Source of the DNA: Lunularia cruciata | Lineage: Eukaryota > Streptophyta > Marchantiopsida > Lunulariales > Lunulariaceae | Direction: 5' to 3' | Length of the DNA stretch: 64,000 nt | Assembly: GCA_948567375.1 (NCBI GenBank) | Contig: OX419760.1 | Coordinates: 63,422,911-63,486,910 of the forward strand | In this document: positions 28,140 through 38,495 of the stretch, one piece after another | Numbering within the stretch: the first letter of the stretch is position 1 | How the letters are laid out: each line of letters opens with the position of its first letter | Notes under the pieces: generated by a model | Told to the model about the DNA's origin: nothing | What the model saw: the letters and a program-made list of their open reading frames with translations, nothing else | Database searches by the model: none | Program-made: the position numbers and the translations under genes

Positions 28140-28980
28140 ACACTCACCTTTTGTGATGGCAAGTTATGGATCCCAAGTGCCACAGACATAAGAACCACCA
28201 TCCTAGCAAAATGTCATGAATCCACCATTGTAGGTCATGTTGGAGTGGATAAGACCTTAGATGCAGCCAAACTCCATTTTTATTGGCCCAAGATGAGCAA
28301 CAATGTGATGGAATGTGTTCAAAGTTGCATACTTTATCAACAAAATAAAGCTTCTAATCAAGTTCCCATAGGACTCCTTCAACTCCTCTCCATTCCAACA
28401 CAACATTAAGAACATGTAAGCATGGATATGGTTGTGAATTGCCCAAGACCACCTTAGGGTTTGACTCCATAGTAGTCTTTGTTGACCAACTTAGCACAAT
28501 GATTTGTATGCATCCTACCATCAAGGACGTGACTACTCCACAACTAGCTCAATTGTACTTAGATGTAGTCTTTTCTCACCATGGCTTGTCTCAAGTACTC
28601 ATCAATGATAGAGGTACGCAATTCACTAGTTTTTTTTGGAAAACTCTCTTTGGTTTCTTCAACACCAAATTGACCATGTCCATAGCTTACCATCCATAGA
28701 CCAATGGAAAAATACAGCATGCTAATTGCACTATTAAAGACATACTTTAGAGCTTCACCTTAGATTAGCAAGAGAGGCGGGACACCTTACTTCCATTGGT
28801 AGAATTTACTTACAACAATTCAATGAATGCATCTACATAGGTCACATCATTCTTCCTCATGTATGGAGAGCATCCTTTCACACCTTTGAGGTTGATGAAT
28901 ATTCATCTGGTGGCTGTCAAGGTTAATACTATCAACACTTTTATTTCTAGAATCCAATAGGGTGTGAAGAATACCAAGCA
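28140..28980 (+). pseudogene. Integrase of the chromovirus
   Basis: Zinc-binding region with CHESTIVGHVGVDKTL and, later, C-I-L-Y where the second Cys of C-x2-C is expected. The catalytic core follows: VVFVDQLSTMICMHP (first Asp), INDRGTQFTS (second Asp), and a TIKDIL block where the usual Glu is Lys. The remaining core reads TYNNSMNAST and YGEHPFTPL. It is interrupted by stops. Confidence 0.85.
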
Positions 28981-29289
28981 CAGTAAATCACCCAAAATCA
29001 ATAAAAGCAATATATAGATGCACATCATTGGCCCATGTAGTTCAATGTTAGAGATCAAGTCTGGCTACCAACAACCAACCTCACATTAGTTGGTCCTTGT
29101 AAGCTTAGACCTCATTTTATTGAGCCTTTTTCCATTCTTTGTTGAATTGACACAATGTGCTATCACCTCAAGCTACCATCCCACATGAAGATCCATCTAG
29201 TATTCCATATTTCCTTACTATGCAGATATGCCTCCCAACCGCCTCACTTTCGTTCCATCCAAGACATTTGACCTTGTCCAACACTCATT

Positions 29290-29427
29290 GATGGCACAAA
29301 GGAATATGAAGTCAAGCATATTCTCCAAAAATGCACCCATAGTACTCGCCATCCGCATGTGGAATATCTTGTACAATGGAAAGGGTACCCATTATATGAG
29401 GCAACATGGAGCCAATGGCCAACGTGA
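29290..29427 (+). pseudogene. Chromodomain at the integrase C terminus
   Basis: Reads EYEVKHILQK, then EYLVQWKGYPLYEATW, the two strands and aromatic-rich core of a chromodomain. In chromoviruses this module binds methylated histone H3 tails and steers integration into heterochromatin. It is followed by stops. Confidence 0.9.
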
Positions 29428-29481
29428 TCCATGCACCGGTGTTAGTGAAATCTTCTAAGTAACAGTTTTGTGATGAGAATG

Positions 29482-29587
29482 TTTGTCGTGCGTATATACA
29501 TTGATACATAACATAAATCACTATAAACATCATACACTATAGAAGCACAACTCACACATAAGTCATACATAAACTCTAAAGTACCAC
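29482..29587. repeat. Outer copy of the 105-bp repeat flanking the family B 3' LTR
   Basis: Matches 30036-30140 closely, including CATACACTATAGAAGCACAA and CATAAGTCATACATAAACTC. It lies outside the 3' LTR, where unrelated target DNA would be expected. Confidence 0.85.
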
Positions 29588-30035
29588 AATAATCAGATTA
29601 TTTACAACACAAATCAATTGAATTCAAATCAATAATTGATCTGATCCTCAACAACTTGCCAACAATAGTGCACTGATTATATTCAAGCCCCACCCACTCT
29701 AGCTAAGAGAATTCAAGTGACACTCACCGGCTTTCTATCCACTCTAGCCAAGAACTCAAAGGCTCAACATCATAAAAGTGAGCTCTCTAGAGTTGCACTT
29801 CCAGGGTATACTCCTGATTTTGACCTAGGTCTCATCCCAATGGTCTTGCTGATGGTACACCCAATGGTGCGGACAGTGCAAGTGATGGTGGGCCCTACCA
29901 TGAAGTCAATACCCTAAACACAAAATTTGACCATCGGAAAGTAGTCTATGAGTAATTGCCAAAATGCCTCTAAATACTATCATTAGAACTCTAGTGTCCA
30001 AGCAATCTAGATATGACACTACAAATGGCATGACA
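29588..30035 (-). repeat. 3' LTR of family B
   Basis: About 448 bp. In element direction it starts TGTCATGCCATTTGTAGTG and ends near CTGATTA. It matches 39320-39757 and 61882-62319 with moderate divergence and a short insertion (near 29920). Confidence 0.85.
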
Positions 30036-30140
30036 ATTGTCGTACATATATACATCGCTACACAACATACATCATTATCAATATCATACACTATAGAAGC
30101 ACAACTCACACATAAGTCATACATAAACTCTAAAGTGCCA
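30036..30140. repeat. Inner copy of the 105-bp repeat flanking the family B 3' LTR
   Basis: Second copy of the segment at 29482-29587, lying just inside the 3' LTR where the polypurine tract belongs. In element direction a GGGGAGCAATTGTGGCAC stretch precedes it, so the true U3 start in this copy may be there. Confidence 0.8.
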
Positions 30141-30311
30141 CAATTGCTCCCCTAATTTGCAGTTAGATCCCTCTAACTCCAGATAGCCATCTACTCCAAG
30201 TATATGGTATACCTTATGATGGGCAAAGATCAAGAGGCCGGGTGCTATGGAGCCCTATTGTTAGTCGCCTATCTGCAATCTATACCATATAAATGATGAA
30301 CTAGCTATACG

Positions 30312-30460
30312 TCAAGTACATCTAGGACATAACCATTGAGGAACCACCATGAGGAACCACCATGAGGGAAGGAGTCATACATGCCATATGCCATCCTCTC
30401 AAATAGCTATCACACACCAACATAGTAGCTGCTCCACCAGAAGAGCCACATAACATACAC
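30312..30460 (-). pseudogene. PHD finger at the C terminus of family B pol
   Basis: After the integrase C-terminal tail (NCAPCHLPNIDGTVDP), the frame reads C-M-L-C, then LVCDSYLRGWHMACMTP, the Cys4-His-Cys3 pattern of a PHD finger with the fourth Cys changed to Tyr. The final W-x-C-x2-C pair, followed at once by a stop, lies in the next frame at 30312-30335. A 13-bp tandem duplication (30338-30350 and 30351-30363) causes that shift. PHD fingers usually read the H3 tail. Here the module is in line with integrase, so I infer a targeting role like that of a chromodomain. Confidence 0.85.
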
Positions 30461-30639
30461 CTCAAGCGTGCACGTACAAGTGCCAAGCTTGGGTCCACAG
30501 TACCATCAATGTTTGGGAGGTGGCATGGTGCACAATTATGCTCATGATCCTTCCAAAAAACATCATCATGTCCTTCCAACACAAAGGCTCCAGATGGCAA
30601 AATCTCATGCACTCTCAAGATAGTGCGGCCTGTCAAAAC

Positions 30640-31600
30640 ATCAAGTGTTGTCGGTGTTGTCTATTGTAGATACACATAGTCACTTGGATGAAATTGACAA
30701 ATCAAAGGTCTATAACTTTGTCCTCGAATGATAGCATAGCGTAAATTATCTCTATGCTGAGCAATCACCAAGTTCTCAAAGGCCATTGGCATCACTCTTC
30801 AAAAAATCTCTACCCGCTGCAAACATGCGCTCATCCATACATCTAGATCATCCAAGTCCAAAACTATAGTAGCATCTTGAAGAATAGCTGCAGGTGAATC
30901 TGGATCTCGTCCATGTAGTAGAAAGTATGAAGAGAAGGATGCTAAGGAGGCTTGCCAGCTGAAACAATAGCCCATGGGCAACCAAGGTAATTGGAGATCC
31001 CAATCTCCCAAGTGGCTTCTCTGCAAACCATACTTTTGTAATCCTTTCTTCATTGTCTGAAACACTCTCTCTGCTAAGCCATCTACCTTAAGCTGATCTC
31101 GGGATGTAGTACAATGATCAATCAAAGCCTTGTCACACAAGACCTAAAACTCCCCCAAGAACTGTGTACCCTGATCAGTCAACACCTCAACTGGTGCACC
31201 AAAATGACTAAGATCTTGATCCAAGAATGAGTAAGTTGTCCCTTCACTAGACTTGTCAGCAAGTGCCACCAACTCAATCCACTTGGAAAAGTGCTCCACC
31301 ATCACCAAAACATACCAATGATGTCTCATAGTCAGCGGTAAAGGTCTAGCAAAGTCCAAACTCCAACAGTAACCCAATCCCATGATAGGTAATGGGTGTA
31401 ACTATGGCATATGAGCATTGAATGATGCTCTAACTCGGTCATAAACCACACATCTGGCAACAAATTTTTGTACCTTGGTCTACATACTGCGCCACCAATA
31501 ATGACTATGGAGTAAGCTATATGTACACTTTACTCCAAAATGCCCTAGCTCCTCATGAGTATGACGGACTAACTGTGGTCTCTAAGATCGAAGTGGTACT
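30640..31600 (-). pseudogene. Integrase of family B
   Basis: Zinc-binding region HTHEELGHFGVKCTY, with the last Cys pair partly lost. The core has WSLDFARPLP (Asp), VLTDQGTQFLGEF (Asp) and DGLAERVFQTMKKGLQ (Glu), so the D,D-E residues are all readable. Only a stop at about 31141-31143 separates the two long open segments. This is the best-preserved domain of the element. Confidence 0.88.
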
Positions 31601-31949
31601 ACTTGCACTCTACCATCCTCCCATACATGCAAAAGGTGTCTGCCCTCTGAATTGTTTGGCTTGCTAAAGGACACGATCTCTCTCCTTGGCCCCAATTGTG
31701 CCACCCATAATACCAATGCAAAGATAGTCCATCATTAAGACGTCACCATGAATGTCTCGCTGAACTGCACCAATATCTTTACTCTTTGGATCTATGACCT
31801 CAATAACTCCTCATGTGTGCGCTAAGAGAGATACCACCAAAGCCTTAGAAAATATAAACAAAAAGGCCAATGCATGCCAACCTGGCACCATCTCCTCATC
31901 TGTCTCACCATGCCAACGTGGTCCGGTCTGATCCTGCTAGCTGGAACAT

Positions 31950-32300
31950 GGGTTTCTACTCAACCCATCTGCATCACGGTTCACCACTCTAGGTCTGTGA
32001 ACAATCATGAAATCATACTCCTATAAAATCAGAGCCCATCGTGCAAGCTTTCCTAAAAACTTGTTGGACTCCATCAACCACTTCAGCGGCTGATGATCAA
32101 TGATGAGAGTGAGGGGGTTACCAAATAAGTAACATTAGAAATGTGCTACTATCCAAACTGCTACCAAGCACTCTCCCTCATATGAACTATACTTTGCCTC
32201 CATTGAATTGTTGGAGAGACTAGTATAGGCCACCACAAACTCCTCCCCCTCATCATCATGTTGGGTGAGCACCGCTCCAAGCCCCAACATACTCCAATCA
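31950..32300 (-). pseudogene. RNase H of family B
   Basis: Minus-strand reading gives NNSMEAKYSSYEGECLVAV, then IIDHQPLKWLMESNKFLGKL and NRDADGLSRNP, the usual gypsy RNase H path with D and E residues. It continues directly from RT, with several stops. Confidence 0.78.
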
Positions 32301-32479
32301 GTATGAACCTAAAATGGTCATCCTCTGATCTGTCTCCTCAAAATGGGAGTAGATGTCAACCTCTCCTTGAGCTCTACGAAAGCTCTCTCTTGCTCATCTC
32401 TCCAACACCACTCATGTGTAAGCTTGGTCAGCTTTATCAAGGCCTTGGTAATGACACTAATCCTCTAACATAGCAGCAA

Positions 32480-33110
32480 TAGAAGTTTGCCAACCCAAGG
32501 AATGCTTGCACTCTACTCACATCCGTAGGCCGAGGAATACGTGCAATAGCCTCATAGCCTCCACCTTGGTCTACTGAACACCAAGTCCTCCAATGTAGAT
32601 AGTGTGACCCAAATACTCAACCTGCTCATGGGAGAGCCTACACTTCCCAAGATGTAATTTCAGTCCATGAGATCTCAACCTCTCAAACACCTCAAACAAT
32701 TGTCTTACATGCTCCTTCACAATAGTGCTACAGACTAAAATGTCATAAATATAGCACCAAGAAAAATCCAATCCAGCTAAGAAGATCCTATCCATGACCC
32801 TTTGGAACTAAGCAAGAGCATTCTTTAACCCAAATGATAAGAACCTCCACTATTATAACACACGTTTGCCGTGAGGATCAATAGCCAAAAATGTTGTCTT
32901 GGACTTATTTTCCTCCCTGATCGGCAATTGATGATATCCCACTTGAAGATCCAAAATATTAAAGATCTTTCCATGCCCAATTGCATCAAAAATCTCCTTT
33001 GATGTAGGCATGGCATACCGATGAGCCATAGTCTATTGGTTGATAGGATAGTAATATCTCCACATCCGCCTATTTGTGTAGTTGGCATGCATATCCTTCT
33101 TGGCTGGCAT
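32480..33110 (-). pseudogene. Reverse transcriptase of family B
   Basis: Readable blocks: YASAIVMPAKK (near 33115), a degraded MPT-KEIFDAI block, LDLQVGYHQLPI in a shifted frame, then DFSWCYIYDILVCS. Here the catalytic Y-I-D-D has become Y-I-Y-D. EVFERLRSHGLKLHLGKC and VEYLGHTIY follow. The loss of one catalytic Asp alone would abolish activity. Confidence 0.85.
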
Positions 33111-33671
33111 CACTATTGCTGATGCATACTCTCCATGTGAAATCTCCACAAAATGAACCTCAAAAAGGTCTCCTCTGAGACTCTCAATCAATGTACTCTC
33201 CATGTATAATAATAAGGACGTCAGAAAACTGGTGTATTGCTAGTCAGCTCAATCCATATACCAAGTCCCTTTAGAGCACCCAAATCTTTCATACTAAAGG
33301 CAAAACAACTTGTGTAGCTCTTAAGAACCTCCAAACTCTCGGTCTTTCCTCTCCTGTAAGCTTGGGTCCAAGATTTGGCTCACAAGTATCCTTTGTAACT
33401 ATCGCAAGAGTGGAAGACATATTGACTGGCTGCTACACTAGGCCCTTAGGAGCAGTAGTGTCATGCTCTCGACCACTAGAGGTTCCAACCTTTGTGTGAA
33501 AAACTCCCTCCACTCTGACTGCAAGCTCCACACATCCTCTAACTACATCCCAAGTGGACCAAGGGTGTAATCCAAGTAGCCCACGCTCACCTAGATGGAC
33601 TTCAAGTAGACCACTCTCTCTAGTAGCTACTGATTGTGTCCCAAGAATACCATGTCCACTTGGTCCATTGC

Positions 33672-34420
33672 TGTAATACCAAGGGTTAGCCATATGATCT
33701 AGATGTGAAATTTGGTTTGGTAACATCTAGAATGATGTTATACATGATGGTCAAAATAGATCAGATAGAAGTATCACCAAAAGAGTACTTCTACTAATAG
33801 GGCAGAAACTGAAATAGACTTGAGAACCTTAGAACCAATAGCTAGACATATGATTTAAAGGTGAGAATTGGTTTGTTAACATCTGGAAGGATGTTACACA
33901 TGATGGACTAAACAGATCAGAAAGAGGTATCACCAAAAGAGGACTTCTACTAATAGAGTAGAAACCGAAATATGCCTGAAATCTTTGAAGGCAATTTCGA
34001 AGGCCTAAACGGATGAATTAGGCCTAAAAAATGTGCAGATTCCCCCCCCCCCCCCCCCAAAATGAAGGAAAGGCTGGCCTTCCCTCCCCCTGGTTTGTCT
34101 CGTTGAGAGCTTTCCAATGGTACCTTACTCATGTGATTCTGAGATTCCTACAGGAAGATTCCCTAAAAGATTCCCTCCGGTCAAAGCTCGTTTGACCAAC
34201 CAGATAGGACCTAGACCAGACAGGTCACCCATCCAAGTAAGTAATCCAAGGGTGGAGCTTGCTGACATGTCACCTATCTGTGTCCCTAATCCTATGGTGG
34301 AGCTTCCTTGGAGGAGATCCTCTTTGTCTATATAATAAAGAGAAGGTGCTCCCTTGGGGCATTGAATGTTTGAGTGTGCAATCTGTGTTTTCTCTCTTCT
34401 CTTGTCCTCGGAGTATTACA
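33672..34420 (+). repeat. Family A' solo LTR with perfect target duplication, inside family B
   Basis: 749 bp from TGTAATACC to GTATTACA, flanked on both sides by ATTGC. As in the copy at 26374, its first roughly 160 bp are duplicated (second unit from about 33833). It carries a 17-base C run at 34042-34058 and a TATATAATAAAGAG box near 34329. The perfect duplication and good match to the consensus make it one of the youngest insertions here. Confidence 0.93.
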
Positions 34421-34519
34421 ATTGCTCCCAACATGTGCTTGAATTGTCTCAATAGGCACATGGCTCACAAGTGTCCAAATGGTGATGCTTATAAAGCGTA
34501 TCCTACACTACTCTGCAAA

Positions 34520-35430
34520 ACCAAGGCTCACAATCCAGGTCAAATAGGTCAGGTCCATAGCCTGACCTAACACATGACTCCTGGATGCCTTTGACACTAT
34601 TGGAAAATTGGTAATATTGGTGCAAAAACCCATCGCTTGCTCTCTCTCATTGGCGTTGGACTCCACCAACTGCTATAACTGTGAGTCCCAAACAAGTCCA
34701 GGTCCTCCCTCTCAAAAAGCACAAGAGCTTGTGAAACTCATAAGTGTGGAAATGCAGCTCTAGGCTATCCAACTAGGTTCACCACTACCATAGGTCACCT
34801 ATTAGCCACTACCACCGTCTGAGACTAACGTCCAAAATCCAAGATATCATCAACAAGGATGTGGTCAAGTTGTATAAGAATGTTGTAAAACCTCTTTGGG
34901 TAAGAGGTTTTTCCACCAAAGACAAAGACGATGAGCCCGTGATCCCACTATGGCTCCATCTAACAATATAGCAGGTCCCATCCAAGAATGGACCTAATGT
35001 GTACTCACCATCACCCATCAAAGGAATGTTCTCCAAAAGGTAAGCTAGAGAAATGGACTGAAGGACTTGGAGATGTTGTAGTATCCGTAACATCTCCCAA
35101 AACACACCAGAACAAAGATCCTAAAGACCCAAACCTCAGCCAACACGTGTATGTCATTAACATGGCCATCCAGAAATCACCAAGTGAACAGACCCATGTT
35201 TCTTTAGATCATGTGCTCCTAGTAAGGAAATGTATGCTGGTAGGGCCTTTTGGTAACCTCTAACTGCTTACATTGATAATAACTCCGGATACCGATAGGC
35301 CAAGTATGCCACATGATGTGAGAGACTTGCCTAACAGTCTCATCTCTTTCCACATACAAGTACCTTTGTACTTGTATACCTGCCTATAATACCACAAATA
35401 GTTTGGTGCTAATCCCGCCAAACAACTCCT
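34520..35430 (-). pseudogene. C5 cytosine DNA methyltransferase domain in family B pol
   Basis: Minus-strand motifs of a DNA (cytosine-5) methyltransferase occur in the right order: motif I ELFGGIST (about 35428-35405), motif II with AGIQVQRYLYVERDE, motif IV VISGWPC (35180-35160, catalytic Pro-Cys present), GVFWEMLRI, motif VI LLENIPLMGD (about 35035-35010), motif VIII ILLDGAIVGSRAHRLCLWW (near 34965-34910), a motif IX region with ERERAMGF, and motif X LGQAMDLTYLTWI (about 34570-34530). The GI-T-L, ENxP and S-AHR-R-W patterns are closer to the DNMT3/DRM type than to DNMT1/CMT. Stops and at least one shift inactivate it. Protease lies upstream and RT downstream in the same direction, so it was part of the polyprotein. 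The enzyme would transfer a methyl group from S-adenosylmethionine to cytosine. Confidence 0.85.
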
Positions 35431-35859
35431 ATAGTCATATCTCTTCTACTAGATATTGCCAAGCAATGAGTGTGGCATCCAAAGGTGTCAAAGTAATCAA
35501 CTCTGGAGGCTCATACTCAAACTCATCTCCAAATGGTACGAAGGCTCCACTCCAAGCCTACTGCACCAACCAATCTACATGTTGTTGCAATGCCTCCTCC
35601 GAACTCCACAATGGAACATCCAAGGTGGATGGAACAATCCCACTTGTACTCCAAATCCGAGTGATCTCTGGTATTGGAGTATCCTCTGCATGGGCGTTCT
35701 CTTCCAACAAGTCACCAAGCCAAGTAACTGCACCACTGAAAGCTAAAACTGATGCTACCATGGTCCTAAACTATAGTGAGCCAAGACTACCACTACTAAA
35801 GCGTATTGGTAGGCAACATACTTGTCTCTCACCAGACTGCCAACCTGGTCTATAGGAGG

Positions 35860-36180
35860 TTGTCTCCTCCTAATAGTCAATACTAAAACCCATGGGATAC
35901 AACACTGCTCTCCCAACTAGCACATCATATGACTTAGCTATTGTCGCAATAGCCCGAGCTCTCACCATTGAGCTTTCAATAGAATGACCATGCTGAACCT
36001 AAAAAATAAGCTCTCCGCTTGTGATGTAATTGTGTCAAACCACCACCTAAAGATGTCTGGATCTGAAATAGACACCTATCCACATTGGTCTTTTGTAACT
36101 CTAGACGGACTACTGTAGCCTTCCCTAACATAAAGGGCTGCGCACTAGAGTCTAACAAGACTCTCTATGGTGTATTGACC
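35860..36180 (-). pseudogene. Retroviral-type aspartic protease of family B
   Basis: Reads RVLLDSSAQPFMLGKATV near 36165-36115, with D-S-S-A in place of D-S/T-G-A at the active site, then FQIQTSLGG and SYDVLVGRAVLYPMGF (flap to C-terminal strand). The linker after it runs straight into methyltransferase motif I. Confidence 0.75.
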
Positions 36181-36949
36181 TTCCCTAAAGGTCCCACCAA
36201 GCGGAAAATCCCCCTCTAGTTATCCAATAGGACAACACCAGGTGTGAACCGTGCTCTCTCAAAAGCTAGTCTAGTTGGCAACTTCTCCAGTCTAGCCATT
36301 GCTGCTTGCCATAAACCATTGGTTGTTGAATGGATCCCATGCTCCTCAACCAAGTCAGCTCCACTATCAACCATCTTTGCTCTAGTAGTAGGAACCGCAT
36401 AATCCCTACTCTCACAAAGCATAGCAACCAACCAGCCATTGGGGCTAGGTCAACTCCCAATGTAAACATGTCACTAGCTAAAAACAAAGGGCACCACATA
36501 ATCAGCTGAGCCGTCTCCTACATCATGCTAGACTCAATATGTGTAGTAGTAGGTGGCTGACTAGTAGGTAATCCATCATGCACTCCATCACCACCTACCA
36601 CACCTACACTAGGATGTCTAGGAGCTATGGATATCATCTGCAATGCCTCAGATAGCATGAAAGATTGGGGAAGTTTGACTTGTCTCCCAACCTCTCATCT
36701 CTGTGGGTCCAACACCACTGATGCTCCTCTAGGCTCTGGAGCACGTATTGCACTCCTAGTCACTATTGTAGCTATATCCACCTGTGCTACTCCGCACATG
36801 GAGTCCAAAGCATCTCTATCACCAGCATATTAGGTGGAAGCCTTAACACCCAAATTTGATCTCCTCTAAGCAATAGTCATACTAGCCAATCTTTGCTCCA
36901 ACTGCTCAATCCAAGTAGCCATAGCTATATCAGAAGTAAAGGAAGGTAT

Positions 36950-38210
36950 TGCACCCCTACTAGGTGTAGATCCTCTACAACCTCATCCTCCATGAAATGG
37001 AGCTCCTCTACTACCTGCCATAGCAGCCCTACCACTCTGTAACTCCAGGTATAGGTCAAAGCATTGGTCACTAGTGTGACCAAATCTATGGCAATGCTCA
37101 CACTGCCTTTGTGTTGGTTGTGATGCATCAGAGGTATCAAGTCCGATGCCCTAAGTACACTCTCTCCTATGGTGAGGTCCACCACAAGTCCAACAAGCAA
37201 CACTACCACTCATTGGTTGCTGCTGACCTAAAAAGGAAGGTAAGGGTCTAGCTCCACTAGGCCCTCCACTCGCTCCATAGGATCTGGGATGTCCACCATG
37301 TCCTCAAAAACCAATTGGGCATGGTGCAGTTTACTGCACTCTAGAAGAAGTAACAAATGTGGATGAGGTCTCCCTACCAAATCCAGATGTCACTACTCTC
37401 TCCTCCACCATGTTGAGCTCAATACCCTTAGCCAAACCAAAGACCACTGCCAAAGTGGGCAAAGTAACCTATAACAACGTAACATCATGAACTCTATGTC
37501 ATAACTCCTTGTCCATTATCCCATACCAAAATTGGATTACCTGGGCCTTAGTAACTCCCTGAGTGAAACTGATCAGCCACCTCATGTGAGTGTATGCCTT
37601 GTGTAGGCTCTCTCTAGCCTTCCATTGGAACTCTTGCAAGCTCCTTAGTTTGTGAGCCTGCACTCCCTGGTAGTTCTACCTCAAACACTGGAAGAACTCT
37701 ACCATGGAGTTAAACCCCAATACCACACCACCTCCTGCAATAGTACCTCCTCACTTGTGGTAACACTATCTCCAACTAGTGCACCTCACTACCTCCACCA
37801 ACACTACTCAAGCTAGAACTCGTGGGTACAGCCAATCAGCTAGTGGCAACCAAGCCTGAGTTATGGAGACCAATATTGTCTCCATAACTCAATCTCTTCC
37901 AAATGCGCTCTCCTGAACTCATGGTAGTTGTCCATTGGTGGATCCTCCAAATGCTGAAACAACCCCTTCTATGCCATGAAGGGTGTAAACAAAGTCAAGT
38001 TCTGCATCTGCTATAGATCAAAATAACTATCAAACTCCTGGATGAAGTTATCCAACTCAATGGTACCCACTGTACCAGAGTAACGCCTAGGGCCTTTGGA
38101 GGCCCCAAAAAATCTCATCCATGTCTCACAAAAATGGTATAGATATGCCAAGTGCACTCTCAATTGAATTAGCTCCTGTGTCAAACTCAAACTCAAAGTC
38201 AATCTCCTTC
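36950..38210 (-). pseudogene. gag of family B with two zinc knuckles
   Basis: A capsid-like block GTIELDNFIQEFDSYFDL lies near 38070-38010. Two CCHC boxes occur near the end: CEHCHRFGHTSDQC (canonical spacing, about 37110-37065) and CWTCGGPHHRREC (about 37195-37155, spacing one residue off). The same capsid block recurs on the plus strand at about 63790 in the second family B copy. Confidence 0.78.
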
Positions 38211-38360
38211 CTCACTAGGACCTAAGATACAAGTTGATATCGAGCGCCACTCTGAGTAAACCCACTACGTAATGTAAGGCTATCTCCTCTAGAATCTCCA
38301 AAGAACTCCGTCGTGATAAATTAACCGCAACCACAACCAAAAATTGCAACAACAAGTACT

Positions 38361-38495
38361 CCACCAAGTGCCAACACCAACCGAGCACCACCAAGTGCCA
38401 ACACCAACCAAACACCACCAAGTGTTAACACCAACCGAGCACCACCAAGTGCCAACACCAACCAAGCCTCACCAAGTGCCAAAACTAATGGAACA
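38361..38495. repeat. 27-bp minisatellite, five units, in the family B leader
   Basis: Five head-to-tail units of 27 bp starting CCACCAAGTGCCAACACC (last unit more diverged), with no spacers. It lies between the 5' LTR and gag of the minus-strand element. Confidence 0.92.

Noticed and set aside
30312-30636. A host gene with a PHD finger
   Set aside because: The frame starts with the integrase C-terminal tail and follows integrase directly, so it belongs to the retrotransposon.
34420-34490. Plus-strand zinc-knuckle-like CLNCLNRHMAHKC next to the A' LTR
   Set aside because: The element here is on the minus strand and the opposite frame fits the end of the methyltransferase linker. The spacing (C-x2-C-x3-H-x4-C) is not canonical, so I treat it as coincidence.
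38361-38495. CRISPR-like array
   Set aside because: The 27-bp units are contiguous with no spacers, and the DNA is plant nuclear; it is a minisatellite.
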